DNA from: Franzmannia pantelleriensis
GTDB taxonomy: Bacteria > Pseudomonadota > Gammaproteobacteria > Pseudomonadales > Halomonadaceae
Length of the DNA stretch: 64,000 nucleotides
NCBI RefSeq assembly: GCF_900102875.1
Contig: NZ_FNGH01000003.1
Location: 62,001 to 126,000, forward strand
Direction of reading: 5' to 3'
Shown one piece after another: positions 8,357-17,661 of this stretch. Every line of letters begins with the position of its first letter. Within the stretch, counting starts at the first letter, position 1. A program made the translations under genes and the position numbers. The notes under the pieces are model-generated. The model had not been told where the DNA came from. It saw only the letters and a program-made list of their open reading frames with translations, and did no database searches.

Positions 8357-9625
8357 ATGAGCGACGCGACCAAGCCCTGGACTCAACCCATGCCGGACGA
8401 GCAGTTCACCCTGATGCGCCGGATCCTCGATGCGCCGAGCCCGATAGGCCTGGAGGGCGCCATGACCTACGGCGTGCTCAAGCCCTACTTCGAAGGCTTT
8501 GCGCCCAACGGTTGGCACCTGCACCAGTACAAGGGGCATGCCGGGGTGGTGCTGGATACCCATCCCGGCCGCGACGACATGTTCAAGGTGATGATCATCG
8601 GCCACGCCGACAAGATCCGCATGCAGGTGCGCAGCATCGGCGACGACGGCAAGATCTGGATCAACACCGACTCCTTCCTGCCTGGGGTGCTGATTGGCCA
8701 CGAGGTCAAGCTGTTCAGCGAGGATCCCGAGCAGCCCGGCAGCTACCGGGTGATTCGTGGCGGCACCGTCGAGGCGCTGGGCGCCATCCACTTCTCCGAA
8801 CCGGCCCAGCGCGACGGTAGCAAGGGCCTCAAGAAGGAGCAGATCTACCTCGACCTGCAGATTCACGGCGAGAACAAGAAGCAGCAGGTGCTCAACCTCG
8901 GCGTGCGTCCCGGCGACTCGATCCTGTTCGACCGCCCGATACGCCCCGGCTTCAGCCCCGACACCTTCTATGGCGCCTACCTGGATAACGGCCTGGGCTG
9001 CTTCGTGACCGCCGAGGTGGCGCGGCTGATCGCCGAGGCCGGCGGCACCCAGCAGGTGCGGGTGCTGTTCGCCATCGCCAGCTACGAAGAGATCGGCCGC
9101 TTCGGCAGCCGGGTACTGGCCGGCGAGCTAAAGCCGGATGCGCTGATCGGCGTCGACGTCAATCACGACTACGTGGCCGCGCCGGGCATCGGCGACCGGC
9201 GCATGCAGCCGCTGGAGATGGGTAAGGGCTTCACCATGTCGGTGGGCGCCATCGCCAGCGAGCAGCTCAATCGCCTAATCGAGACCACTGCCAAGGAGCA
9301 GGGCATCCCGCTGCAGCGTGATATCGTCGGCGCAGATACTGGCACCGACGGCATGGCCGGCGTGCTCGCCGCGGTGGACTGTGCGGCGACCTCGATCGGT
9401 TTCCCGATCCGCAACATGCATACCATCTCCGAGACCGGCAACACCCAGGACGTGCTGGCTGCCATTCATGCGCTGACCCATAGCCTCAAGGCGCTGGACG
9501 CGCTGCCCGATATCCACCGTGAGTTCCTCGACAACCACCCGCGGCTGGACGAGGCCGGTGCATTGACGCACCAGGGCCATGCCAAGCCCGAGGAAGACAA
9601 GAAGGAGCAGAAGGAGGACGCGTGA
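8357..9625 (+). CDS. M42-family aminopeptidase / FrvX-like metallopeptidase
   Basis: A 422-residue protein with the dinuclear zinc peptidase pattern of the M42 (M28-related) family: GHADKI for the first metal His and Asp, YLDNGLGC for the bridging Asp, SYEEIG for the catalytic Glu pair, GVDVNHD for the next Asp and MHTISE for the last His. Members remove N-terminal residues from short peptides in the cytosol. The lysine/glutamate-rich end (KPEEDKKEQKEDA) is outside the domain. The stop overlaps the following lipoprotein start by 4 bases (GTGA). Confidence 0.88.
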   Translation: MSDATKPWTQPMPDEQFTLMRRILDAPSPIGLEGAMTYGVLKPYFEGFAPNGWHLHQYKGHAGVVLDTHPGRDDMFKVMIIGHADKIRMQVRSIGDDGKIWINTDSFLPGVLIGHEVKLFSEDPEQPGSYRVIRGGTVEALGAIHFSEPAQRDGSKGLKKEQIYLDLQIHGENKKQQVLNLGVRPGDSILFDRPIRPGFSPDTFYGAYLDNGLGCFVTAEVARLIAEAGGTQQVRVLFAIASYEEIGRFGSRVLAGELKPDALIGVDVNHDYVAAPGIGDRRMQPLEMGKGFTMSVGAIASEQLNRLIETTAKEQGIPLQRDIVGADTGTDGMAGVLAAVDCAATSIGFPIRNMHTISETGNTQDVLAAIHALTHSLKALDALPDIHREFLDNHPRLDEAGALTHQGHAKPEEDKKEQKEDA

Positions 9626-10248
9626 GAATAGTGTCTCGTGGCGCCGCAGCGGGGCTGGTGCTGGCGTTCGCTGCCGGATGCAGCGAGCCGCAGCCGGATG
9701 CGTCGGCCACGGCCAGCCTGACACCGCTGGCCGTGACGGATGAGGCGATTCGCGGAGCGGATGACGGGCGCCTGCTGGATATCGGTGAGGTGCCCAGCAA
9801 TATTCACATCGATGACGACGCCGAGTTCGGCGCCGCACAGCGCTTTGTTGCCGCCGAGCTGTCGCCTGATGAGAGCCGGATAGCGGTTGCCACTCAGGGT
9901 GCCGCCCACGCCGCCGGCTGGCTGCTGGCCGTCGAGGACGGCACGCTGCATCCGGCCGCCTTTCAGTACGGCGGGGAGGTCGAACCGGGTCCGTGGCGCG
10001 ACGACGGCGCCTATGTGGTGTTCGCGCTGGAGGGCCCGGCGCCGAGCCGTACTCTGGTTATCGTCGAGGGCGATGCCGTGGGCGAGACGGTGGAGGCCAA
10101 CGCGCGCCCGGTGCGTATCCCCGAGCACGCCGAGAGCATCCCGGCGGAAAGCGAGTACCGGGTAACGGAGTGGCACGATGACAGCCTGCTGTTCGACGTG
10201 GACGGCGAGAGCTACCGTCTCGATCCGGCGAGTGGCGAGGTCCGCTAG
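9622..10248 (+). CDS. Putative lipoprotein of unknown function
   Basis: A 208-residue protein starting with GTG. A signal peptide of the form MRIVSRGAAAGLVLAFAAGC ends in a lipobox with Cys20, so it should be lipidated and exported. The rest is acidic and rich in short beta-like segments (SPDESRIAVATQG, GDAVGETVEA), somewhat like TolB-type WD repeats, but I do not recognise a family. It overlaps the M42 peptidase gene by 4 bases, suggesting they work in one operon. Confidence 0.7.
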   Translation: MRIVSRGAAAGLVLAFAAGCSEPQPDASATASLTPLAVTDEAIRGADDGRLLDIGEVPSNIHIDDDAEFGAAQRFVAAELSPDESRIAVATQGAAHAAGWLLAVEDGTLHPAAFQYGGEVEPGPWRDDGAYVVFALEGPAPSRTLVIVEGDAVGETVEANARPVRIPEHAESIPAESEYRVTEWHDDSLLFDVDGESYRLDPASGEVR

Positions 10249-10850
10249 CCGGGTGCCAGCCGTATTCCGCGGCCGGCAAAGAAGCGTGCGAACACGGCAG
10301 GTGTCAAGGTCGCATCCTGCTGTGTAGCGCGCTCCACGCCGGAGGGGTTATGGAAGCGCAGGGCGTCTCGGGTGGCCTGGGTGATCAGTACCAGGTGCCC
10401 ACCACGCGCCGGCGGCTCGACCTCGGGCCGGCGAATGCCGGGGTGTACCGACGCCACGAACAGGGCGTCGCCATCGAGATGTTTTGTCAGCTCATGCATT
10501 TCGACAGCGGTATGTACCGTGGCCTGCAGGCCGAACTCCTCGCGCAGCAGCTGCGTGGCTGGGGCATAGATCATGCCTTTTATCTCGCCGTCTCGCTCGA
10601 CGTAGGCACCGTGCTGGATAGCTCGCTCGAGCAGGCGAAAGATCGGATAGACGCTGCCGGTGAAGTGGGCGATGGCCATCTTGAGGCAGGCCAAGCCGCA
10701 CACATGCCTGGCCCATGTTTCATACTCATTAGCAGATCGCGCGCCGGAGTCTTGCCAGCGCGGGTCGTCCCGAGGCCGTCGCCGGCCTGACAGGAAGTCG
10801 TCGATCAGCTCGGGGCTCTCCCACTGAGCGTAATAGGGCACGTTGGTCAC
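10245..10850 (-). CDS. C39-like peptidase family protein
   Basis: About 201 residues. The N-terminal VPYYAQWESPE, the HVCGLACLKMAI segment (Cys likely the nucleophile) and GGHLVLITQATRDALRFHNPSG (with the His of the catalytic triad) match the papain-like C39_2 domain family. Substrate is unknown and no signal peptide is seen. I start at GTG 10850, which has AGGGAGGAG seven bases upstream; the longer frame would run into the neighbouring DUF1499 gene. It meets the lipoprotein gene tail to tail with a 4-base overlap. Confidence 0.75.
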   Translation of the reverse strand: MTNVPYYAQWESPELIDDFLSGRRRPRDDPRWQDSGARSANEYETWARHVCGLACLKMAIAHFTGSVYPIFRLLERAIQHGAYVERDGEIKGMIYAPATQLLREEFGLQATVHTAVEMHELTKHLDGDALFVASVHPGIRRPEVEPPARGGHLVLITQATRDALRFHNPSGVERATQQDATLTPAVFARFFAGRGIRLAPG

Positions 10851-10884
10851 GCGGCTCTCCTCCCTGTGCAGTGAGCGGTTGCGC

Positions 10885-11652
10885 CTACTCGACCCGCGCC
10901 CGAAGCGCGGCCAGATAGTCACGGATGCGCTGGGCGTTGGTGCCCATATCGCTGCGTCCGAGCCGCGACGCCGAACGCACGTCCACCTGGGTGCCGCCCT
11001 CGACCTCGCTCAAGCGGATCGCCACGTCGTCCTTGAAGCCGAACCAACGCGTGGTGGCGGTAGCCTCGATGCGGTCGCGACTGACCTCGGCCAGCGCCCA
11101 GCCCTGGTCCAGAGCGGCAGCTTCGGCGGCGCTGAGGGCGTCGTCGAGTGACAGCTCGAGCATGATCGGCTGAATGTCCGGGTAAGCCTCGCGCTGCTGG
11201 CGAGCGGTGCGCTCGCCGGGGTGGTCGACGGCGTTGGGTGCGGCTTCCCGGGCCTCGGCGAGTGTCACGAAGGCCGGCGGATCGTCCAGATCGGTGGTGA
11301 TATCGTGGATCGGCGGTACCTGCTGGGCGCGCTGCTGCAGCTGATAGGGCACCCACATCATGCTCGCTACCGCCACGATCACCAGCCCACCCACCAGCGC
11401 GGGTTGAACGCGCTTGCACAGGCTCGCTACCAGCAGTGTCATTAGCCCCATGGCCGCGGCAGCCAGCGCCACGTAGGCGCCCTGGCGAAGCCATCCGAAG
11501 GCAGTGCCAAGGTCTATCAGGTCCAGACGGTGGGCCGGCCCCGCGCCGCCCATCAGCAGTGCTGCACCGCCCAGCAGCAGCAGGCTCAACCAGGCCAGGA
11601 CGACCGGCCAGCGCCCACCGCGGGGACGAGGTCGTAAGGTTAGCTTAGACAT
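10885..11652 (-). CDS. DUF1499 domain membrane protein
   Basis: A 255-residue protein with about three N-terminal transmembrane helices (residues 15-120) followed by a soluble DUF1499 domain. The domain opening PPIHDITTDLDDPPAF and the block ATTRWFGFKDDVAIRL are characteristic of the family, whose biochemical role is not known. It lies just upstream of the C39-like gene on the same strand, with a 34-base gap, so the two could share a transcript. Confidence 0.85.
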   Translation of the reverse strand: MSKLTLRPRPRGGRWPVVLAWLSLLLLGGAALLMGGAGPAHRLDLIDLGTAFGWLRQGAYVALAAAAMGLMTLLVASLCKRVQPALVGGLVIVAVASMMWVPYQLQQRAQQVPPIHDITTDLDDPPAFVTLAEAREAAPNAVDHPGERTARQQREAYPDIQPIMLELSLDDALSAAEAAALDQGWALAEVSRDRIEATATTRWFGFKDDVAIRLSEVEGGTQVDVRSASRLGRSDMGTNAQRIRDYLAALRARVE

Positions 11653-11772
11653 GATGACTCCTGGTCATTTCGCGTTGTTTTGTCTAAGCATACTCGTGTC
11701 ACCCGGCAAATGCCGAGTATCTAATGCTGGAGCGTCCTTGCTCGCGGCAGCGCTCAGAAGATATTGGAGCGG

Positions 11773-12588
11773 TCAGTGCTTATGAGGAGGGGGCGAGAGG
11801 GTGGCATAAGCTCGCCGGATGCGCCACTGGCTGAGTATGAACAACGCGAAGCTCACACCCGCCGAGGCCAGCAGTGCCAGCAGGAAAGTGACCAGTGGGG
11901 GCACGCTGCCTGCCAGGAGGGCCGTCACCAGGCCGAAGGCCACCAGACTCAGCATGCCCTGTTGCGCCATGCTCACCGTGGCGCGCGCCACCTCGACGCC
12001 GTAACGCTGGTGAAGGGTCCAGCCGATGGTCAGCAGTCCAATGGGGAAGCCCACCAGTATCCCCGAGAGCAGCGGCCCGGCACTGGCCGCAACGGTGGTG
12101 GCAACGCTCACCAGCACGCCGGCGAGTACGCCGCGCAAGACCAGATCGAACCAGCCCGAGGCGGCGACCACCCTGGGCGGTGTCAGCCTGAGATAGCGCT
12201 TTACGCTCTCGGCCAGCAGCAGCACCAAGGCGTACATCAGCACCGCCATGGTTACCCCGCCTGGGAGTTGCAAGAACAGCAATACCGAAGGAATCCAGCA
12301 CAGCGCTGCCAGTGTCAGGCTGGCTCTGGCGCCCATCCGTTTGGCCGAGACAACGAAGCAGATAGTGAATACCAGCGTGGCGACCAGGGCGTGAAGGGTT
12401 GAGAGTGCCGCTTCGCGAATGAACGCCGGTGACTGCTCCTGGAGCATGAAAAAGTAGCCAGGCCCCAGGACGATCGGCATACCGGCAATGATGCCGCCTA
12501 GCCTGGGGCCCAGCTTGCCCACCGCGATGGACACGCCGATCACCACTACCGCGGTGGCCACCAGCTTGGCCGCGAGGATGATCAGCAT
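11773..12588 (-). CDS. Integral membrane protein, unknown function
   Basis: A very hydrophobic 271-residue protein with about 8-9 predicted membrane helices and two glycine-rich inverted halves (KLGPRLGGIIAGMPIVLGPG near residue 30 and GPLLSGILVGFPIGLLTIGW near 175), suggesting an internal duplication as in small transporters. I do not recognise the family. ATG 12588 is the first start before the membrane part. The frame stays open upstream to ATG 12705 and would add a 39-residue segment with two CxxC pairs (CWQC and CLDC), so a zinc-ribbon N-terminus is possible. Confidence 0.65.
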   Translation of the reverse strand: MLIILAAKLVATAVVVIGVSIAVGKLGPRLGGIIAGMPIVLGPGYFFMLQEQSPAFIREAALSTLHALVATLVFTICFVVSAKRMGARASLTLAALCWIPSVLLFLQLPGGVTMAVLMYALVLLLAESVKRYLRLTPPRVVAASGWFDLVLRGVLAGVLVSVATTVAASAGPLLSGILVGFPIGLLTIGWTLHQRYGVEVARATVSMAQQGMLSLVAFGLVTALLAGSVPPLVTFLLALLASAGVSFALFILSQWRIRRAYATLSPPPHKH

Positions 12589-12832
12589 CTCGCTTGCCTG
12601 GCCGCCGCCCTGAAACTGCCCAGCCGGGCAATCCAGACAAAGGTTTCCAGCGTGCGAATATTCATCGGCATCCAGCTCCTGAAACGGGTTGCATTGCCAG
12701 CACATGACGACACCGCAGTGAGGCATGCATGGCGCCGAGGCCGGCACTGGGAGCATGCCAGAGCGGAGGTGTGGGTGGTATCTTGGTGGTTATCGACTTG
12801 ATCCTTAGCAACGCAACGTTTAGCGAGGCCAC

Positions 12833-13564
12833 ATGAACCCGACCATCGAACTGTTGATGTCTCACCGCTCGATTCGCAAGTTCAGCGAGCAGAAGATCCC
12901 GCGGGAGCTGCTGCTGGAGCTGATTCGTGCCGGTCAGGCGGCGGCAACGTCGAGCCACGTCCAAGCCTACAGCGTGATCCATGTCACCGATCCGGGAAAG
13001 CGCGAAATGATCGCCGAGCTCGCCGGTGGCCAGGGCTATATCGCCAGCTGTTCTGACTTCCTGGTGCTGTGTGCCGACATGAAGCGCCCCACCGATGCCG
13101 CCGAGCGCACCGGTGCCAAGGTCGTGCGCGGCATGACCGAACAGCTGCTGGTAGCCAGCGTGGATACCGCCCTGATGGCGCAAAACGTGGTGGTGGCCGC
13201 CGAGTCCGAAGGGTTGGGCATCTGCTACATCGGCGGCATTCGCAACAATCCGCAGCAGATCAGCGATTTGCTGTCGCTGCCGGATCATGTCTTCCCGGTG
13301 TTTGGGTTGTGTCTCGGCTATCCGGCCCAGGAGCCGGACGTCAAGCCGCGCCTGCCGGTGGAGGCGGTACTGATGGAGAACACCTACCGCGAGGATAGCG
13401 CCCCGGTCGCCACCTTCGATGCCACCATGCACACCTATTACAGCGAGCGTAGCGGGGGCAACAAGAACACCGACTGGTCACATAACCTCACGCCGCTGTT
13501 CGAGACCAAGCTGCGCCCGCACATGCGTGATTTCCTGGTCAAGCGCGGCTTCGAGATGAAGTGA
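12833..13564 (+). CDS. NADPH-dependent nitroreductase, NfsA family
   Basis: A 243-residue flavoprotein. The N-terminus MNPTIELLMSHRSIRKFSEQ is the standard start of the nitroreductase/flavin reductase family, and GICYIGGIRNNPQQI and GLCLGYPA are NfsA/Frp-type FMN-binding blocks. NfsA reduces nitro compounds and quinones with NADPH in two-electron steps. Length matches E. coli NfsA. A short GCGAGG ribosome site precedes the ATG. Confidence 0.9.
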   Translation: MNPTIELLMSHRSIRKFSEQKIPRELLLELIRAGQAAATSSHVQAYSVIHVTDPGKREMIAELAGGQGYIASCSDFLVLCADMKRPTDAAERTGAKVVRGMTEQLLVASVDTALMAQNVVVAAESEGLGICYIGGIRNNPQQISDLLSLPDHVFPVFGLCLGYPAQEPDVKPRLPVEAVLMENTYREDSAPVATFDATMHTYYSERSGGNKNTDWSHNLTPLFETKLRPHMRDFLVKRGFEMK

Positions 13565-13689
13565 CGTCACGCATGAGCTGGCCGAAGGATAGGCGGGCGA
13601 CGCTAAGATGATTCTCTGCGATTCTTGCACGATCCTATCAATATGTAGGCTGGGCGATTGTGCGAGGTATCGGCTCGACGTAACGTGAT

Positions 13690-13709
13690 ACTCCTGTGGA
13701 GACAGGAGT
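13690..13709 (+). promoter_or_regulatory. Hairpin occluding the ribosome site of the AraC gene
   Basis: A perfect 8-bp inverted repeat (ACTCCTGT, loop GGAG, ACAGGAGT) ends 6 bases before ATG 13716. Its right arm contains the AGGAG Shine-Dalgarno of the AraC gene, so the folded leader would hide the ribosome site. Confidence 0.55.
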
Positions 13710-13715
13710 TGAGAG

Positions 13716-14657
13716 ATGGCGACGGAGATCCGGCCGTTTGCAGAGGCCAGCCAGCTGATTAAACGATTCTGTCAGAATGGCGAAGGGTGCGGGACGACAC
13801 CGATTCCCGGCGTGATGCTGTATCGCTCGGATGCGCCCACGGCGGCCATTCCGGCGATCTTCGAGCCGATGCTGTGCTTCATTGTGCAGGGGCGCAAGCG
13901 CACCATGCTTGGCGACCGCTGCTTCGAGCATGGCGCCGGCGATTATTTGATCGCGTCGGTCGACCTGACCATCAGTGGCGAAGTCATCGAGGCGAGCCCC
14001 GAGGAGCCCTATCTGGCCTGTGCCCTGCGCCTCGATACCACGATACTGGCCGAGCTATTGCTGGCCATGCCGGAGCAGCCGGTCTCGAATCGCCCCTGTT
14101 CGGGCATGTCGATGTGCCAGCTGTCGCCAGAGCTGCTGGATGCCCTCACACGACTGCTGCGTCTGCTCGAGCGTCCTCAGGACACCGCGATTCTGGCGCC
14201 GCTGATCGAGCGCGAGATTCTCTACCTGCTGCTGCGCAGCGAGCAGGGCGAGTCGCTGCGGCAGATCGCCCTGGGCGAGAGTCACCTGACCCAGGTCAGC
14301 AAGGCGATCACCTGGATTCGTGGCCACTATGCCGATCCGCTGCGTATCGAGACCGTGGCGAAAGTGGCCAATATGAGCCCGTCGTCGCTGCACCGCCACT
14401 TCAAGTCGGTCACCGCCATGAGCCCGCTGCAGTACCAGAAACAGATCCGTTTGCAGGAGGCGCGGCGCCTGCTGTTGAGCCAGCAGGCAGATGCCGCAAG
14501 CGTCGGGTTCACGGTGGGCTATCAGAGTCCATCGCAATTCAGCCGCGAGTACTCGCGGATGTTCGGCGCGCCACCGCGCAAGGACATCGCCTCGATTCGT
14601 CACAGCGTGCCGAGCGCGGTTGGCATAGCCAATACGGAATCACTCGGCGTGGCCTGA
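13716..14657 (+). CDS. AraC-family regulator with AraC_N cupin domain
   Basis: 313 residues. The first half is the AraC-type N-terminal domain (FEPMLCFIVQGRKRTMLGD near residue 48), and the C-terminal half has two helix-turn-helix units (ETVAKVANMSPSSLHRHFKS and VGFTVGYQSPSQFSREYSR), the normal AraC DNA-binding pair. These proteins usually activate a neighbouring oxidoreductase gene. Here the closest candidate is the upstream NfsA gene, but a regulator generally sits divergent to its target, so the link is weak. Its ribosome site lies in a hairpin. Confidence 0.9.
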   Translation: MATEIRPFAEASQLIKRFCQNGEGCGTTPIPGVMLYRSDAPTAAIPAIFEPMLCFIVQGRKRTMLGDRCFEHGAGDYLIASVDLTISGEVIEASPEEPYLACALRLDTTILAELLLAMPEQPVSNRPCSGMSMCQLSPELLDALTRLLRLLERPQDTAILAPLIEREILYLLLRSEQGESLRQIALGESHLTQVSKAITWIRGHYADPLRIETVAKVANMSPSSLHRHFKSVTAMSPLQYQKQIRLQEARRLLLSQQADAASVGFTVGYQSPSQFSREYSRMFGAPPRKDIASIRHSVPSAVGIANTESLGVA

Positions 14658-14692
14658 GTCGGTAGGGCCATTTGGCCCTCCGCTAGTGGATG

Positions 14693-15010
14693 TCAATGGA
14701 AGCTTTCCGACATGTAATCCGCGAGATTGTCGATCTCTTCATCGGATAGGTCGGTGGCATTGGACGCCATCAAGGCAGTATTCGGCCCCACTTGTTCACC
14801 TGCTCGATACTGCATGAGGCGAGACGATAGGTAGTCCGCATCTCTACCCGCCAGCGAGGGAAAGCTCGCCATGCCTTTCCCTGAGCGGCCATGACAGTGA
14901 GCGCAGACATTTGCATATAGTGTTTCAGCATCGCTTGTCTCCGCTGCCTGGGTGTTGAAGGTTCCAGACATAAGGGCAACGCCGATGACAATGAGCATGG
15001 GTAATTTCAT
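14693..15010 (-). CDS. Periplasmic cytochrome c (c5/c553-like)
   Basis: A 105-residue protein with a signal peptide (cleavage after about residue 22, TQAAE) and one heme c site CAHCH at residues 36-40. Met81 (NTALMAS) is the likely sixth ligand. It follows the sugar dehydrogenase gene on the same strand with about 120 bases between, and is probably its electron acceptor, taking electrons to the respiratory chain. Confidence 0.9.
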   Translation of the reverse strand: MKLPMLIVIGVALMSGTFNTQAAETSDAETLYANVCAHCHGRSGKGMASFPSLAGRDADYLSSRLMQYRAGEQVGPNTALMASNATDLSDEEIDNLADYMSESFH

Positions 15011-15130
15011 GGTGTGCTAGTCTCGCCAATCTCGCGTGGGGTGGGCAGTCAATGCATGGGTGTTGTGCAAGCACGCAACGGCAAATGGCCGCACTGCCAT
15101 GGGCAGTGCGGCGCGGTGGGCCGTATGCAG

Positions 15131-16414
15131 TTATTCCGGGATGATCTGGTGGATCTCCCCTTCATCCACAGCCGCGTACAGGCTGCCATCAGGTGCCTGA
15201 ACGAGGGAGCGGAATCGGGCGGAGGGCATCGGCAGTGGCATTTCGGTAACGTCGTGGACGGAGAGGCCGTCTTCCGCGATGTCGATCACATCGATACGCT
15301 GGCCGACCGGGGTGTCCCCGAAGCCAATCCCCATGAAACCGACCACCATCCGGCCATTCCAGGCTCCCCACTGCTCGCCGGTCAGAAACTCAGCGGATAC
15401 CATGCCTTGCGAGAGACCATTGTTTTCCCAGGCCGGCGGCATGGCGTCGGGGTAGGTGTCGAAGTCGGTCATGGGCATGTAGGCGGCCCGCTCAGATGGC
15501 TCCATGGCATCCATCTGGTGAGGTTCATAGCCACAGTAGCCGTCAGGACAGTCGTCGCGCCCGGCCATGTTGGGACGCGGATCCCAGCCACCGTTGCCGC
15601 CGGCCACTAGCGCGGTGATCTCATCCGAGTGCCAGGGGCCGTGTTCAGCGGCAATGGGCTGGTGGGTCTCAGGATGGAAGGTGAGGCCCTGCACGTTGCG
15701 ATGGCCATAGGTGAAGATGCGCGCATCGAAACCCTCTGGGGGCGTGTTGCCCTCGGCAGCATTGCCGTCTCGGTCAATACGCAGCACCTTGCCTCCCAGT
15801 AGGGTAGGACTCTGCGGTACCTCGGCATTGTGAGTATCACCGGTGGCGACATACAGATAGCCATCATCCGGACTAAACCGAAGCCGGCCGCCGTTATGTG
15901 CCCCCGGCCCGCCAAAGGGTTGGTCTGTGGCCTCGGGCTTGTAGGGGATGTCTTCGACAATGTCGGTGCGCTCTGATACGCCGCTGAAGTCGTCGTTGAC
16001 CACCAGTCGCAGCACCCGATTGGTACCTGGCTCGGTCGTGCTGGAGGCCGAATAGACGTAGAGGTAGCGGTTGTCATCGAACTCGGGGTCCACTGCGACA
16101 CCGTTCATGCCGGCCTGGCCTTCACAGAACAGATCCGATTCGGTACTTGCGTAGCCTTCGGTGTCGGCCATGCCCATCAGTTTATTGACGTCGCCACCGG
16201 GTAGCAGCACCGATAGCCCAAGACACTTCTCTGTGAAGAACATGGTCCCATCGGGCAGAAAGGCCATGTCCCACGGATTGTCCAGGTCGGAAAGCACCAC
16301 GTTATGATCAAGGGTTGGGGCATCAGTACTCGCAAAAGCCGTCGCTGGAAGGCCTACCATCATGGCAGTTCCCATAATGGTAAGGAGTGACGGCGCGGTG
16401 ATTCTTGGCGTCAT
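15131..16414 (-). CDS. PQQ-dependent sugar dehydrogenase (Ylil/GSDH family)
   Basis: A 427-residue exported protein with an N-terminal signal peptide and a six-bladed propeller of the soluble glucose/sorbosone dehydrogenase family. Family marks include NPWDMAFLPDGTMFFTEK, GPGAHNGGRLRFSPDDGYLYVATGD and FTYGHRNVQGLTFHPET. Members oxidise sugars in the periplasm with PQQ. No PQQ synthesis genes are in the window. ATG 16414 is preferred because GGGAGAA lies 7 bases before it. The downstream cytochrome c makes a dehydrogenase/electron acceptor pair. Confidence 0.88.
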   Translation of the reverse strand: MTPRITAPSLLTIMGTAMMVGLPATAFASTDAPTLDHNVVLSDLDNPWDMAFLPDGTMFFTEKCLGLSVLLPGGDVNKLMGMADTEGYASTESDLFCEGQAGMNGVAVDPEFDDNRYLYVYSASSTTEPGTNRVLRLVVNDDFSGVSERTDIVEDIPYKPEATDQPFGGPGAHNGGRLRFSPDDGYLYVATGDTHNAEVPQSPTLLGGKVLRIDRDGNAAEGNTPPEGFDARIFTYGHRNVQGLTFHPETHQPIAAEHGPWHSDEITALVAGGNGGWDPRPNMAGRDDCPDGYCGYEPHQMDAMEPSERAAYMPMTDFDTYPDAMPPAWENNGLSQGMVSAEFLTGEQWGAWNGRMVVGFMGIGFGDTPVGQRIDVIDIAEDGLSVHDVTEMPLPMPSARFRSLVQAPDGSLYAAVDEGEIHQIIPE

Positions 16415-16568
16415 TGGCGTTTCTCCCACACTTGTTAGTATTTTTGTCGACCCGCTACACGCTTCATACTAGGACAGGTTGTGCAGGTGTGCGCTCAACA
16501 ATTTTTACGCCGAGCGCAAGGGGCTTCCACGCCGAAACACCGAACAGGTGAGGCGGTGCGGGGAGACA

Positions 16569-17429
16569 CTATGGGTTAAGGTCTGCTTGACGCCTCAGCA
16601 GCAGCGACTCCCCTGCCAGCCCCTGCTGCAGGCGGGTGGCGAGGATCTCCACGATGCCGTCGTGTTCACCGGCCAGGCGCGTGGTGGCAACGTTGAGGCG
16701 GGGGTTATCCGTCATTGCCTGGTCGCAGATCTCGGCAATATCGCCGTCTTCGCCGGCGTGACGCCCCGGGGAGAGAAACAGCATGGCCAGGATCACGTCG
16801 CCGCTGGCCATGGTGGGAGAGGCCAAGAGGGACTCCAGCAGCGGTTCGTTGAAGCGGTAGGCATCGCCTTCGCGACGCTCCATGGAGGCAAAGGTGACGC
16901 AGCTGGCCTGCTCGGCAAGCAGCACGCTGAGCTGGCCGGCGAGGTAGTTGCGCACCGCCGTGACCTCGGGAATCGGACTGCCGTGATCGACCAGCACCAC
17001 CTTGGGGCGAGTCATGCCTGACATGCGCTCGCGCACGTTGTCGGCCAGCAGCTGTGCCAGGCGCAGGTCGAGCGGCCCCTGGGTGTCGACCAGTGGCTGG
17101 GTCACCTTGATGCTCAGCAGCGGGTAGCTGGCCTGCACCTCGGCCAGACGTTCAGGCAGGTAGCGGGTCAATGCCTGGCTGGGGCCGAAGAAGAACGGCA
17201 ACACCACCAGCTCAGTGCCCCCTTGTGCCGCAAACTGCTCGGCCAATGGCCCCAGCGATACCGCCTTGCGGCCGCCTAGCTGCTCGGCGGGGATCTTGTA
17301 GGAGTGCAGCAGCGAGGCGGCCTCGACCGCTTCGCCGCTAGCCTGGCTGAGTGCCTCGGCCAGCCGACGCAGGTTGAGCGTGGCTTGGGGACGACGTGAA
17401 CCGTTGTCGACGAGCAGAATCTTGCGCAT
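16569..17429 (-). CDS. CbiX/SirB-like tandem chelatase-fold protein
   Basis: 286 residues formed of two CbiX-like halves. The second half keeps both histidines used for metal insertion in sirohydrochlorin chelatases (His149 in VDHGS and His224 in LSPGRHAGED). The first half is degenerate: VDNGS replaces VDHGS at residues 7-11 and FFFGPSQALT replaces the second His motif. It could be a chelatase with one active site or a protein with another role. No other cobalamin or siroheme gene is nearby. Confidence 0.75.
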   Translation of the reverse strand: MRKILLVDNGSRRPQATLNLRRLAEALSQASGEAVEAASLLHSYKIPAEQLGGRKAVSLGPLAEQFAAQGGTELVVLPFFFGPSQALTRYLPERLAEVQASYPLLSIKVTQPLVDTQGPLDLRLAQLLADNVRERMSGMTRPKVVLVDHGSPIPEVTAVRNYLAGQLSVLLAEQASCVTFASMERREGDAYRFNEPLLESLLASPTMASGDVILAMLFLSPGRHAGEDGDIAEICDQAMTDNPRLNVATTRLAGEHDGIVEILATRLQQGLAGESLLLRRQADLNP

Positions 17430-17661
17430 GGAGGTCTCTTGGCTGGGGCAGGCGGAGTGGCGCTGCGTTGGGCGGTTAGTGCAATCACACGATCAACGAT
17501 GATTTTCCCAATAGGGACATATTGCAAGCAACGCGCGATGGGACGACATGTTTATCTCTTCAGGGAAAATGGCTGCCACATGCCGCGTCTTTGCGCATGT
17601 AGTAGCCTGATAGGCACCCAGGCCCGCGGTCGGGATGGCTATTCGATTATGGGGAGAGGTG

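Noticed and set aside
16479-17021. Plus-strand frame opposite the CbiX-like gene
   Set aside because: No motif, no ribosome site, and the minus strand has metal-site histidines in the right places.
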